Shown: one piece after another, positions 34,746 through 46,332 of the stretch
Numbering within the stretch: position 1 is the first letter of the stretch
How the letters are laid out: each line of letters begins with the position of its first letter
Assembly: GCF_014898815.1 (NCBI RefSeq)
Contig: NW_026515407.1
Location: 124,001-188,000 of the forward strand
Source of the DNA: Panonychus citri
Taxonomy: Eukaryota; Arthropoda; Arachnida; Trombidiformes; Tetranychidae
Length of the DNA: 64,000 bases
Reading direction: 5' to 3'
Translations under genes and position numbers: made by a program
The notes under the pieces: generated by a model
What the model saw: the letters and a program-made list of their open reading frames with translations, nothing else
Database searches by the model: none
What the model was told of the DNA's origin: nothing

Positions 34746-35183
34746 ATGAAAGTTTTACTTTGTTATTCAATGTTGATCATCGTAATCGCTATGGTGCGAG
34801 CGGTCGATGTGGCCAATGTGACAGAAGCGATCAATGCTACCAACGCGATGAAGTTGACCAGCGAAACCATTTGTACTGAAAATATTTGCGATTATGTTAA
34901 ATGTAAGGAAATCCTTCATAAAGATTGTGACAAAGGGACAGTTTATCAAGCCGATGGAGGATTTTGTGGCTGCTGTCCAGCTTGTATCAAGGTGCTGGAC
35001 GAAGGTGCGATTTGTGAATTCAATGTTAAAGGTGGACTAAAGCCAGACTTCATGTGTATGCCCCCGTTGGTCTGTATAACACACTGTCCCAAACTACCTC
35101 GAAAATGTACTAATCCATTCCAATACCCGCCGATAATTGCACCTATTGAACCAACAAATTCAACGAATTCAACAAACATGTGA
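34746..35183 (+). CDS. Cys-rich secreted protein, paralogue 4
   Basis: Single exon, 145 aa, signal peptide MKVLLCYSMLIIVIAMVRA. Between the signal and the Cys module is an extra segment of about 25 residues with several Asn-Ala-Thr type sequons (VANVTEAINATNAM). The module then follows: CTENICDYVKCKE, DCDKGTVY, core GGFCGCCPACIKVLDEGAIC, MCMPPLVC, CTNPFQYPP, and an Asn/Ser/Thr tail (PTNSTNSTNM). It is the most glycosylation-prone member. The PPT segment of paralogues 2 and 3 is replaced by GLKPDFM. Confidence 0.9.
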   Translation: MKVLLCYSMLIIVIAMVRAVDVANVTEAINATNAMKLTSETICTENICDYVKCKEILHKDCDKGTVYQADGGFCGCCPACIKVLDEGAICEFNVKGGLKPDFMCMPPLVCITHCPKLPRKCTNPFQYPPIIAPIEPTNSTNSTNM

Positions 35184-36216
35184 AATCCAATTCTAGTCCA
35201 CCGGATAAACGGCATTTAAATGTTAACCACAATCAACGTCTAGTTAATTGTGGTTAACATTTTGTTAATTTAGGAGATTAGAGTAACATTCCCGGAAGAA
35301 AGAAGAGGAAATTAACTACATTATTAATAAATTGTTACAATTAACTGTATTTAATACATTTCCAATTCCCCCAAGACAAATGTGTAGCATTTAATTGTTT
35401 AGTTTAAATGACCAACAACAATTAAAAGCAAAAAAAATCATCTTCATATAAATTAAGTTGACAAAAGTTCATTAACATTAAAACTTTTATTGTAAAATTA
35501 CCGGTTAATTATGATGATTTAATTATTTGTAACTTTTAATAGAGATCCAAAAATGTAATAATAACAAACAATTAAAGGTTTAATATACGAAAGATCAAGG
35601 TAAATTGAATTGAATTAAAGTGACAATGAAAAAATTTGATCTAAATTAACCCAACCGATTACTGATTCATAATCTGCACTTAGATTGATTGTCCAATTAT
35701 ATAATCATGATAATAAATGGACAACGGTAACAATTAACTTTACACAATTTCAAGTGTCGTTGTTACTAAATATATAATAATGATAAAGGAAAACGAGAAT
35801 AACAATAATCAACTAATTCACTTCTGATATCACACTCACTTTGATTACAATTAAATCCACAGCGGATTTACAGTTACCCGATTATTTTATATTAAATCAC
35901 TCAGGCCAAGGATGATCATGATGATGAGAGAGATGATTATTCAACTTATCATCATCATCATCATCATTTAATTGTAATAATGGTCTTCCTCTCTCTCTCT
36001 CTCTCTTCCTTATAATTTGATAATCATGATACAACAATTTTGTTAATCAACAGATCATTTTGTGATTTAACATTAAAGTGATAACATTTAGTTAGTGACT
36101 AGAAAATATACCAACTGGATTAATATTTGACCAACACTAATTTAATCACCATCAGCAAAACCATTCAAACAATTTAATCATCAAGTTTAATGACATTAAA
36201 GTGAAATTTAATCAAA
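35184..36216. other. intergenic region ahead of the SOD-like gene
   Basis: AT-rich. Contains a perfect short inverted word pair (tgttaaccacaatcaac ... gttaattgtggttaaca, about 35220-35260) that could form a hairpin just after paralogue 4, an ATC run near 35948-35967 and a (CT)n at 35990-36005. No ORF. Confidence 0.5.
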
Positions 36217-37775
36217 ATGAGCCTTTCAATTTACTCCAATATTTGTAAAACTTTAACTCTTCACCTTATAATTTGTTGTCTTTCTTGTTGTTTGACCAAT
36301 GGTCAGTATTACAACGATCCTTATCCAGCGACTTCATCAAGTAAGGAAAAGTTTTTTTTATCAAAAAGAAACTCTTAACAATCAATTAATCGTCTTGTTT
36401 ATCTGTGAAATCAGTTAATCGTTTTGGATATCGCTACGGAAATAGTCCTAACTATGGATCTAAATTTGGTTACCCTTACAATTCCGGACAATATTATGAC
36501 CCCAATAGACCAATGGTAAACTCAGCTGACCCTTTGGTTGATGCAAACAATTACTGGAGACATTACCGTGAACGTTACCCACCAAGTAAGTGATTTAATC
36601 AACTTTCAACCAATTAAATCAATGAATCATCAACGGTATCAACTTTTAATGTCTATTCAACAGGTTATCCCACTTCCGCTTATCCATCATCATCCATGCA
36701 AATGTATTCAACTTCAGTGTCATCATCACCCATGAATCCAATGTCCCAAGGTTTACCTCCACTCTCTCAATCAATGCTCCCACCACCACCACCTCCTCCT
36801 CCTCCATCATCACAACAAATGTCTCCTCCTGGATCTTCATCTTCATCCTCTTCTCCCTCTGGTCAAGGATCATCCGGATCACCACAACAATCACCTTCAT
36901 CCCAATCCCCTCTTTCTGGGCCATCATCCATGTCCGGTCAGCCTCCGATATCAAACTTTGATACCAAATACGGTTTACTTCCGGGTCCAGCCAATTTCGC
37001 CGATAGTACCGTTACTTTTGACCATAGGTTTGGTTGGGTTCCAAGGTACCCTAACTATGTCCTTCCCCCTGGGGCTAATTACTTTCCGTCCACAGGTCAT
37101 CCATATTCTTATCCATCTAATCCTCCTTATCCAAATCATCGAGTGGCTCGTGGAGTTGCTGAAATTAGAGGATCGGACAATAAAGTAACAGGAACAATTA
37201 ATTTCGAGCAAGAGGTTCGTTTAAAATAAACAATTGAATACAGACCTGATTGATTAACTGAATTATCGTTTTTTTTTCTTGTTGAAATTAGGAAAATGAA
37301 CATGTGATTATCAGAGGAAAAATTCTTGGTCTTCCTCCGGGTGCTCATGGAATGCATGTTCTTGAGAAGCCATTGACTGGAAATGATTGTTCATCAGGAG
37401 GTGATCATTATAATCCTCAGAAAACTGAACATGGTGGTAAACATGATTGGATCCGCCATGTTGGAGATTTGGGTAATATCTTTGCCGATCGAGATGGAAT
37501 CGCCTATTTTGACCTGACAGATCAAATAATCAGTCTAACGGGAGGCTATTCAGTTTTCAATCGAACCATTGTTGTAAGTTAATCTTCTTAATTGTTGATA
37601 ATTTCTTCTTTCTCCAAATTATTATTACTAATCATCTAACTTCTTACCTTTAATCATTTAATAGATTACTGAGAAACCCGATGATTTAGGACGTTCCGGT
37701 GACCTTGAAAGTAAAAGAACCGGTAATTCTGGATCAGCGATCGCTTGTGGTACAATTCAAGTAGCGAAATTTTAA
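36217..37775 (+). CDS. secreted Cu/Zn-SOD-like protein, probably catalytically inactive, 5 exons
   Basis: Exons: 36217-36340, 36415-36585, 36664-37214, 37292-37573, 37665-37775; 412 aa. A signal peptide (ends near CLTNGQ) is followed by about 230 residues rich in Tyr/Pro/Asn, then Ser/Pro (nine Pro in a row, long Ser runs), then a SOD_Cu domain from about residue 263. SOD1 equivalents: H46 kept (H304), H63 kept (H321), zinc ligands H71, H80, D83 kept (H329, H338, D341), disulfide Cys kept (C315, C404), D124 kept (D382). H48 is Leu306, H120 is Thr378, and the substrate-guiding R143 is Ala401. With two of four copper ligands and the Arg lost, dismutase activity is not expected; zinc binding may persist. 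Insect Rsod-type proteins are a known precedent for SOD-like non-enzymes. Function unknown, extracellular location inferred. Confidence 0.9.
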
Positions 37776-38466
37776 CCAATTAATTGACTTTAATCACTCG
37801 AAAGCCCACCATTAATTTCCTCTTTCTTTTCGATCTCTCTCATTTCTTTGATCCGTTAATCTTTTTCATTCCTTAATCCATTTTCAAAATCTTTCCTATT
37901 CTGTCACTGATTAAACCATCAATGGTTCATCATCCAATCCAATCACTTTTTTACAATTAAGTTGATCATGTAACTTTTAAATTGATGAGATTAAATGTAT
38001 AACAAATTGTTCATCTTTTGAATAATCATTTCATCAGCATAAGTCCAGTTGATCTTTGACTCCTTGCGATCCGATTAATTATCCTGATTGTTTGGTTTTC
38101 TGGAAATTAATGTTTCTTTCAAATTAGTAATGAATGAAGTAATTGATTACAGGGTTTGCCATTTTTTAGAAAATATTTAATCAATTTTCAGGCTATACAG
38201 TATCTTTGACTCTTGTACTTAAGCTTTAGTAGTGGTAGTAGTTATTGTATTAATAATAGTAAACAAAAAATTTAAATAACTTTAGGATCCTTGGAAACCT
38301 TTGAAGGTTAGGATAAGCTAGGATGACAATGTCTTTTTTTTCATGATAATCATCAGAAATGATGATGGCGATGATGATGATGATAATAAGGTGACACAAT
38401 AACATTTGATCAACAATCCTTTTTGTTTTGGTTTGTATATTTATAGATATGTATAGTTATAATATA
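37776..38466. other. spacer between SOD-like gene and SF3B5 copy 2
   Basis: Convergent spacer with the SOD-like 3' UTR; GAT repeats near 38360-38383. No ORF. Confidence 0.5.
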
Positions 38467-38724
38467 TTAATCTTCAATCTTTTCTGGTGGTGGTCCACAA
38501 GGTTGAACAAGCTTTTCCATTAGATTAAAGCTGACTCGTGCTTTTGACTCATTCTCGGCAATAGAAAAGTAGTTAATTATATCAAAATGGCCCAAATAAG
38601 ATGCATTGGTATCTCGATGTTGATTAACTAACCATTCGTATTTACTTGAATCAGCATGACCAGTACCAATGTATTTAGATTGTAAATGTTCAAGTTGAGA
38701 ATGGATATTATATCTTTCACTCAT
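38467..38724 (-). CDS. SF3B5: splicing factor SF3b subunit 5 (SF3b10), copy 2
   Basis: Encodes the same 85-aa protein as 17571-17828, without introns. The one difference within the CDS is silent (an Arg codon). Neighbouring DNA is unrelated to that of copy 1 beyond 52 bases of shared 5' leader. Both copies look functional: intact frame, family length and conserved sequence throughout. No poly-A tract or target-site duplication is evident at the ends, so a simple retrocopy is not demonstrated. Confidence 0.96.
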   Translation of the reverse strand: MSERYNIHSQLEHLQSKYIGTGHADSSKYEWLVNQHRDTNASYLGHFDIINYFSIAENESKARVSFNLMEKLVQPCGPPPEKIED

Positions 38725-38776
38725 AGTTGCTTCTGGTTCTGATTCTGTTTCGGTTTATCTCTTTGATTGGGTCCAA
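38467..38776 (-). repeat. dispersed 310-bp duplicate, copy 2
   Basis: Partner of 17571-17880, equal length, two substitutions, sharp ends at the stop codon and 52 bases upstream of the ATG. Confidence 0.95.
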
Positions 38777-39689
38777 ATCGTTAATACAATATAATAACTT
38801 GTGAGAAGAAAATTCTATTCTAGAGAAGACACAAAAAAAAGAAAAGACAAAAAGGGATTAGTGAACAAAAGATTTAAAAAGATAAATTTTCTCATTAGAA
38901 TCACATATGCAAAAGATTAATGATGATCAACTCATGTGTCCACCAAAATCCTTAGCTTAAAGATGGCAAAATGTTCAAACAAACATCACATTGAACATTT
39001 AACTATCAATAAAATTTTCAAATTGATTTAATTAACTTACCTAATCAACAAAATCAAAGAGCAATTTTTGTTCACAACTTTTTGATCAATCAAATAATCA
39101 AAATTGTTACCAACGGCAACGGTTTCCAATAGCAACGGTAAAAGCGCCAAATTCAAAGACAACGACATTGTGACAAGACAAAATCATTTTGTTTCCAAAA
39201 AAAAACCTCTCAAAGGTTTTTGGAAATTAAATCACAGTTTGAACAGATTCAACAATTTAAACTCGATACCAAATTGATTAAATTGTTTAGTTATTCAATT
39301 ATAATCTCCTTTGTTCATAAAAGATGTTAATTTCTCTTTTTTTTCTGCTGCTTAATTTTGATTCTTTTCTGATTGTAGTAGATGTAAGTTAATAGTTGAT
39401 GAATTTTTTTTTGTTGTCGAGTTGATTGATGATGATGATTTTTGTTGGGATAACATTTTTTTTTTTTCTTTTGGTTTAAACTCTACAACAAGATGATGTG
39501 AATCTTCATCGTCTCCAAAAAAAAGAAAAAGTATAAACCGGAGCAATTTATATTGGTATCGGTCAAGTTTCAATTTTCACTTCACTTTTAACACCGAAAG
39601 AAAAAAATTGAATCAATAAAATTATGATTTGATTTTATGTTGAATCTTTTTTTTTCCTGGTGGTCAAGTTAAATTTCAATTGTCATTTG
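38777..39689. other. spacer between SF3B5 copy 2 and the EGF ligand
   Basis: AT-rich; T-runs and short GAT/ATT repeats. The open frame at 39352-39573 (minus) is Lys/Ser low complexity and not treated as a gene. Probably the 3' UTR of the EGF ligand for its right-hand part. Confidence 0.5.
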
Positions 39690-40193
39690 TTATGTTGTTA
39701 GGGTGGGAAGTTGATGTTGCTGGTGTCGCCGGTGAATTGTTGATGATGATGATCGTCTACTATTAAAATGTGTCCAAGCAATATAAACATAGATAACTAG
39801 GATTACAGTTAAAGTGAAAAAACCGGCCACATTGGCCATTCCAATGGTCACTTTGTCATTCCTTGAGGTGGAAGCTGAAGGTGAGGGAAGGTAAGAACCA
39901 TCAAGATCCTTGAATTCACACCTTTGGCCCATATATCCATGGGCACATTCACAACTATACAGAATAGATTCACCTACTCTAATTGAGAAACATGTTGCAC
40001 CATTAAGACAATACCATTTTGCATATGCCTCGGGGCAGGCATATGTTTGATAGGTTATATTGGGTCGGGTGGTTGAAGGGGTTAGTGAATTAAACGAGGT
40101 TGGAATCCTCGGTTTTGGTGTTGATCGAGATGAACAAGATTCAGTGAATCGTAACAATAGTTGGAGGAAAAAAAATGGTAACATTTTGCACAT
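39690..40193 (-). CDS. spi: Spitz/TGF-alpha-like membrane-anchored EGFR ligand
   Basis: Single-exon CDS, 167 aa, start MCKMLPFFFLQLLLRF (signal peptide; a second ATG three codons later is possible). A Ser/Thr/Pro-rich stretch leads to one EGF domain at about 53-92 with six Cys, including CPEAYAKWYCLNGATCF and YSCECAHGYMGQRCE, followed by DLDGSYLP. These are hallmarks of the Spitz/Keren/Gurken group. A membrane helix lies at about 115-140, and a short Ser/Arg/His-rich cytoplasmic tail ends LPTLTT. In flies such ligands are made as inactive precursors, trafficked by Star and cut by Rhomboid within the membrane before activating EGFR. The helix start (GMANVAGFF) has small residues suited to rhomboid cleavage. 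It faces the 21-kb gene-free region, which could hold its distal promoter and enhancers. Confidence 0.93.
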   Translation of the reverse strand: MCKMLPFFFLQLLLRFTESCSSRSTPKPRIPTSFNSLTPSTTRPNITYQTYACPEAYAKWYCLNGATCFSIRVGESILYSCECAHGYMGQRCEFKDLDGSYLPSPSASTSRNDKVTIGMANVAGFFTLTVILVIYVYIAWTHFNSRRSSSSTIHRRHQQHQLPTLTT

Positions 40194-41524
40194 TTGATTT
40201 AATGTTTTTTAAGGTGATGATGAATTTTAGATGAGAACAGATAAGAAATTAAGAAAATGGTAATGATGATGATGATGATGAAGAATAAATAAAACAATTG
40301 GTTTAGAGATGAAAATGAATCAATTAATTGTTGAAGACCAACAAAAAGAAGAAAAAGAAGAATAGAAATATTAAGAAATTCGAATTCACAGAAATTCCAT
40401 TAGAAGAAATTGAAGACTTTAAATTGGAATTGGAAGGGCCACGAGAAGGGGGAGATATTCAAGTAGAGGTAGAAAAATGTGACTCCAACAATCAACGAAA
40501 TTTATGAAGAAAATTTAACAACAATCAAGACGAGAAGTCGAGTAAGAGTTGAAGTTAACACAAGTTCCATCCGTCTTTGACTGACCTTAAATTATTTTTT
40601 TCTCAAAAAAGAGAAACAACTTTTCTTCCTCTTCCAGCGCCATCTACACTTTCCTTTTAGTTCTCTTTCTTTTCTCTTTCTTTTCTCTCTCTTTTCCATC
40701 TTCATCTTCTCTTACCTTTCTTTCTGTGCTCTATTATGACTTCGCCCTCTTCCTTTTCATCAATCTCACTCATTCCTCTCTCTCTCTCTCTCTCACTTGA
40801 CTGTAGATCTTCAGACTCGCCCTCTTCCTTTACCTAATCTCTCTCTCTCTCTCTCTTTCTCCTCTTCCTTTGAATCGAAAGGAACGAAGTCTCTACTCTC
40901 TTCCATGGTTTAACCTCTTCCCCCTTTATCATCATCATCATCTTCACATAATAATAGTTAACATCATCATTGAGACCAACAAACCAACTTAATCAATAAA
41001 CTGTTAACTGTTAACAATTGCCTGATGAAATTATTAACCAAAATTAAGTCAACTCTTTAATTTTTTGATTGTTGATTTTTTTTCTGGTTTTTTGTTGTCA
41101 TTATTGTTGCTCATTTGATTGCAACCCAATCAATTTACCAATCAATTGCAATTGCAGAACATTAAATATTTGCACTTTTTGTCTTACATTTTTTAAAACA
41201 TTTTCACAATTTAACCAATGTGACCAAATTAAATCCTTAATAAAACTGATTAAATATGGGAAATAATAATTCCCAGTGTCAATTGAAAAACTTTATCATC
41301 AAGATGATGACGGACAATTCAGACCTCAAGTTGTCCCAATCAATGTAAACTACTGATAACTATCATTAACCATCACAATTAGCGCATTTTTTTTGCTTCT
41401 GTGTTTTTTTTTCAAGTTCAATTGATAAAATATTGTAGTTATTACTATTATCACGGATATCCGCCTTTCACCTTGACACGGATCAACGTACGAATCAAAG
41501 AGCAAGAGAGAGAGAGAGAGAGAT

Positions 41525-42176
41525 GATGAAGATAAAAGATGAAAGATAAAAAATCATCTACAAAGTGAAAATGTGATCAAAATTACAACATAACATTAAA
41601 AACTCACACAGAACTTTTCATCCTCTCCAATCAGATGAAATAACAATCAACAATTTAATATTAAAGATGAAAAAGATGATGAGGATGATGAGATGTTGAT
41701 GAAGAAGATAGAAATACCTGTGAACCTGACGTATTAAATACTATGTGTAAAAGAAGAAAAAAGTTAAATGATTGAAACTATTGAATGATTTTTCTAATCA
41801 TTAAGATTAATTCTGATTCTGAATTCAGCCGCCATAGAGATTCTTATGTATAACAAACATCAACCACCGACATGATGTTATCCTTAACATTATATCATCA
41901 ACGAATCGGCCTCAGGTTAGATAATGATGATTATAATCAACTCACAATTGACTTTCAGATGATGATGAGACTCGGATCAGCATGATCAGTCAGTTGAAAC
42001 TGAACAATCAAAAAAAAATCAACACAAACAGGTAACAAAAACAACAACAAGAATGAAAGATTAAATTTCTATGAGGATAATAACAGATAAAAAAAGGTAA
42101 AAGAAACTACAAATTCTGATGATAATGTGTAACAATAATACAAAACTAACAAGAAAGATCCGATGATGATGATGAT
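41525..42176 (+). repeat. 652-bp tandem duplication, unit 1
   Basis: Starts at gatgaagataaaagatg and is followed immediately by unit 2. Apart from a 2-base difference (ttatgtataac here, ttatgtgtataac in unit 2) I see no mismatch. The unit is AT-rich and non-coding; it contains a donor-like minus-strand site (cacag/gtattt) near 41716. Confidence 0.95.
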
Positions 42177-42830
42177 GATGAAGATAAAAGATGAAAGATA
42201 AAAAATCATCTACAAAGTGAAAATGTGATCAAAATTACAACATAACATTAAAAACTCACACAGAACTTTTCATCCTCTCCAATCAGATGAAATAACAATC
42301 AACAATTTAATATTAAAGATGAAAAAGATGATGAGGATGATGAGATGTTGATGAAGAAGATAGAAATACCTGTGAACCTGACGTATTAAATACTATGTGT
42401 AAAAGAAGAAAAAAGTTAAATGATTGAAACTATTGAATGATTTTTCTAATCATTAAGATTAATTCTGATTCTGAATTCAGCCGCCATAGAGATTCTTATG
42501 TGTATAACAAACATCAACCACCGACATGATGTTATCCTTAACATTATATCATCAACGAATCGGCCTCAGGTTAGATAATGATGATTATAATCAACTCACA
42601 ATTGACTTTCAGATGATGATGAGACTCGGATCAGCATGATCAGTCAGTTGAAACTGAACAATCAAAAAAAAATCAACACAAACAGGTAACAAAAACAACA
42701 ACAAGAATGAAAGATTAAATTTCTATGAGGATAATAACAGATAAAAAAAGGTAAAAGAAACTACAAATTCTGATGATAATGTGTAACAATAATACAAAAC
42801 TAACAAGAAAGATCCGATGATGATGATGAT
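42177..42830 (+). repeat. 652-bp tandem duplication, unit 2
   Basis: Second copy in direct orientation, ending in the GAT run at about 42815-42832, after which sequence is unique. The junctions lie in GAT microsatellites, which suggests unequal exchange between short GAT runs. Confidence 0.95.
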
Positions 42831-43418
42831 GATAAGAAAGAGAAGATAACTCTCTCTTTCTTCCTTAGTCTTTATATGCTTTGTTTTGTTTTGTTTAGGT
42901 AATTGTCATCCATCAATCAAAAAGGTAAACCCAATAAATTTCATGGAATCAAATATTTGATTATTTTTTTTTGTTTTCTTTCATCAATTTCTGTACATCT
43001 ATTTCATCCTCATCATCTTTTCATCTTCATCCATTTCGATGATTCGGATGATTAGTGTGTATGTTTGTGTGATGATAATGATGAGGCTCTTTTTTTACTT
43101 TCGCCGATAAATTTTTTTTTCTCATCCTCATCATCATTTATCTTTCTTTTTCTCTTTCTTACCTGATCTTCTAATGCATTTCTCAAGTTTACACATTAAT
43201 CTGTCTCGTTAATAAACACATCATCATCATCATCATCATCATCAACATCATCGTTAGAAAAACATTAGAAAACTTTTTTTTTTCTTTTAGAACAGAGAAA
43301 AAGTTTCTTCGTAAATGAGGATAAGATCATTTTTACCAATTCGATGTTCATTCCATTTGCTAATTAGCTCGAGGTTTTACCGTTAATTTGATCAATATAA
43401 GAATGGTTCTTCTCTCTC

Positions 43419-43487
43419 ATCTATATAATTAACGAATCAGTCATCTGGTTAAATACCGTCTTCGAACTGGTTGTTCAGGTAAGTGAC
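43419..43487 (+). promoter_or_regulatory. candidate TATA promoter with short non-coding first exon
   Basis: ctatataat at about 43420, an initiator-like tcagtc about 20-25 bases downstream, then a short stretch ending ttgttcag/gtaagtgac at 43482. This resembles a compact promoter and leader exon. The gene it would serve on the plus strand is not visible in the window. Confidence 0.3.
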
Positions 43488-46300
43488 ATACTGAGTGACA
43501 TTTTTGCCGCTATTTGATGTTTGCTAAGGTGAACCAACATAATGATCATAATGTAATACTAATTAAAACGCCAAAAACCCGGAAACTTGATGGTCTCTCA
43601 ACGTGTTAACTTATACGCGCTGATAAAACACCCAAGGTAAAAAAAATCTTCTCACAGATTCTCTCTCAACCTTGACCATTACCATCCTCATTGTCACCTT
43701 CATCATCTCCATGATAATGATCACCAATACCCACACGGAAGTGCCAATCGGCTAAATTTGCTTTTTTTTCATCAATGACACTCGCACCATCAACAATCAA
43801 CATCTTTCATTAAAATCTAATTGAACCTTGACCAAAGCAAGAAACTAAATCAACTTGCAAATTATATTACAATCAAATCTAATCAAGCAAAGTTCAAGGA
43901 AGTACAATTTGTTTAATGATTAACCAATACAACAATCAGTTATTAACCGGCAACAAAAAAAAACAGTTGAAGCAATTAAAACTCATTTGATTGTATTAAT
44001 ATTGTCAAATGTTTCCAATGGTAACAATCAATATTGTTTAATATTTAATTAACAATTAACATTCATATCATAAGCAAACTATGAATAAAATTAAAACAAA
44101 TTGTGAGCAAATAATCAAAAAAAAAGAAAAGTTTCTCTTGATTAACTTTGATAATAGTAATTAAACCTATTGATTAACCATGAAATCTAATTAGTGATAC
44201 GTTGATTAGCCCTTGAAAACAATTTGAATTGTTACAGAGATAAAAAAAAAGTTATCATTGTTATGAAAATGTTGTTTTCATGGTAACTGAATTCATGATC
44301 ATCATTACAATAAGTAAATCATTGATTCATTAATGATTAATATATTAATAAATGAAATAACATTGTCTCTGATCACAAATGGCAAATGATGAGCTAAATT
44401 TAGTTTAAATAAGATTTGAAATTGTTATAGTAACAACGTTGATTGTCATTAAATGATAATCACTATTAACAGGGTGTTAAAGTTTGGCACAATTAAAAGT
44501 GTTCAAATTAACAAGAAGCAAACATCATTACAGATTCAACGATCTTGATCAATGTCAACTTCTTGCATATCGATTCGTTGGTTGATTATAATTAAGGGAA
44601 AAATCAACGAAGTGACTTGTTATACCGTTTAATAGTTAAGGGAATCACCTGAGATTAACCATCAAAACTCAATCCTCCTTAGAGGTGACTAAGATTGACT
44701 TTTTTTCTGTGAAAAAAACGCGTTTCCTATTGGGCGTAGGCTGATATTTCACCCAAGGCTTGTTACAGAGAGTTGGGGAGAGAGAAGTGGCCTCAACCCT
44801 CCCTTCCTCTCTCTCTCTCTCTTGCTACTTCTCCCTCCGTATATTGGTAATGGCAATTAAGGCCAACTGAGCTAGCGAAACCGTGTCGAGAGTCTCGTGT
44901 GTTTCTTGTATATTAATACTCATTCAATAGGCCGTTACATTGGTTAGTTAGTTGCAAGACCGAAAGAGAGAGAGAGGAAAGATGAAGACTTACTGTAAAG
45001 GTCATTTCACCATGGGCGGGAAACGGAAATAGATATTTAAAAGGCTCTCTCTATACATATGAGGGAAAAGAGAGAGAGAGAAAAAGAAATAAATTTGACA
45101 ATTTTTTCCCTTTTTTCTTCCTTCATCTTCCTGTTCATCTCTCACTTTCTGTTAGGTTGACTCTCTATCTCCATCGATGCTTTGAATGATTCAGTTAATT
45201 ACTTTTCCTCTTAATTTAAATTTACCTTCTCCATTACTCTTACTATTATCATCATCAGCAATTAATTGTAATCTTTACAATTTCTCTTGCTATGGATTAA
45301 AGAAGACATTGTAATACAACCAATTCAATTGAATTGATAAGATATAATTAAAATACGAATCAACAATTGAATTAATCATCATCATTTCCTTAATCTATTA
45401 ACATGATGATAAAATCCTCACATGATTAATACAATTAATCCTCTTTCCATTAAAAAAAAGGTTTAAAACATTTTTCGTATCCTCGTAAATAAATTGCGAC
45501 AAAACTGATTAAGTGTAACAATTTACTAATCTTTCATCATCATCACAGTTAATTTAAACAATTGACCAATAAGTAATCCGATGATTCATTAATCCCTTTT
45601 ATCTCTTGCAATCTAATCAATTGTTTCATCACCATAATAATTATTAATTATTGATAATTTTGAAGATACAATTTGAGATGAAATAATTTTAATGAATTTT
45701 ATATTTATCGATTTAAACAAGATGGACACTAGCCTATCGTTGGTCAATAAAATTAAAAGGTATAAGAAGGTAAATAAGGTTAAAGGGGAAAGAGTAACAT
45801 GTCCGAGGTCAACCGGGTTCAGTTTGTTGCCATTGTCCGATTTTCGGCCTCAAGTCCCTTGGTTTTTATGCATAAACAAAATTGACCCGCGACCAAAACC
45901 ATAGTATTAATAATACGTCGTCATCCTCATCATCTTGCAACCAGATTTTTGCTCCTTTTTAAGTACATCGTCTGTCCCTAAGTAGAAACAGCAAATGAAC
46001 CTGGTATTGATTCATTGATATTCATTGAATCAGCACTTCTTTCATCTTCTCTCTCTCTCTCTCTCTTATCATCTCTCTTCATCTTCATCTTCTCTTCCTT
46101 TCTTTCTTACACCCAGACATAAAGCGAAACAGATAAACAGAGCGCACACTTTTACCTCAACCACATTTACCTTTACTCACTTTTGTCTATTTCTCTCTCT
46201 CTCTCTCTCTCTCTCTCGCTCGCTCTCTCGTTCTCTCCTCCCTCTTACTTCATTTTCTTTATTTGCCTTTCTTTTACTTGGACAATCTCTTTCATTTCTA

Positions 46301-46332
46301 ACACGCGTCACTCGTGGCCCGTGGCCTTCAGG
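46301..46332 (-). repeat. GC-rich motif, inverted copy
   Basis: On the minus strand it reads ggccacgggccacgagtgac then gcgtgt, matching the motif at 49132 and 49355. It is flanked by CT runs, as the other two are by GA/GAA runs. Confidence 0.75.

Noticed and set aside
43209..43245. ATC tandem repeats here and at 52520-52549 considered as CRISPR-like
   Set aside because: Trinucleotide microsatellites with no spacers, in a eukaryotic genome.
45692..45904. 70-codon open frame with GC-richer 3' half
   Set aside because: No signal peptide, domain or splice context. The GC-rich end may be regulatory, but I could not connect it to a gene.
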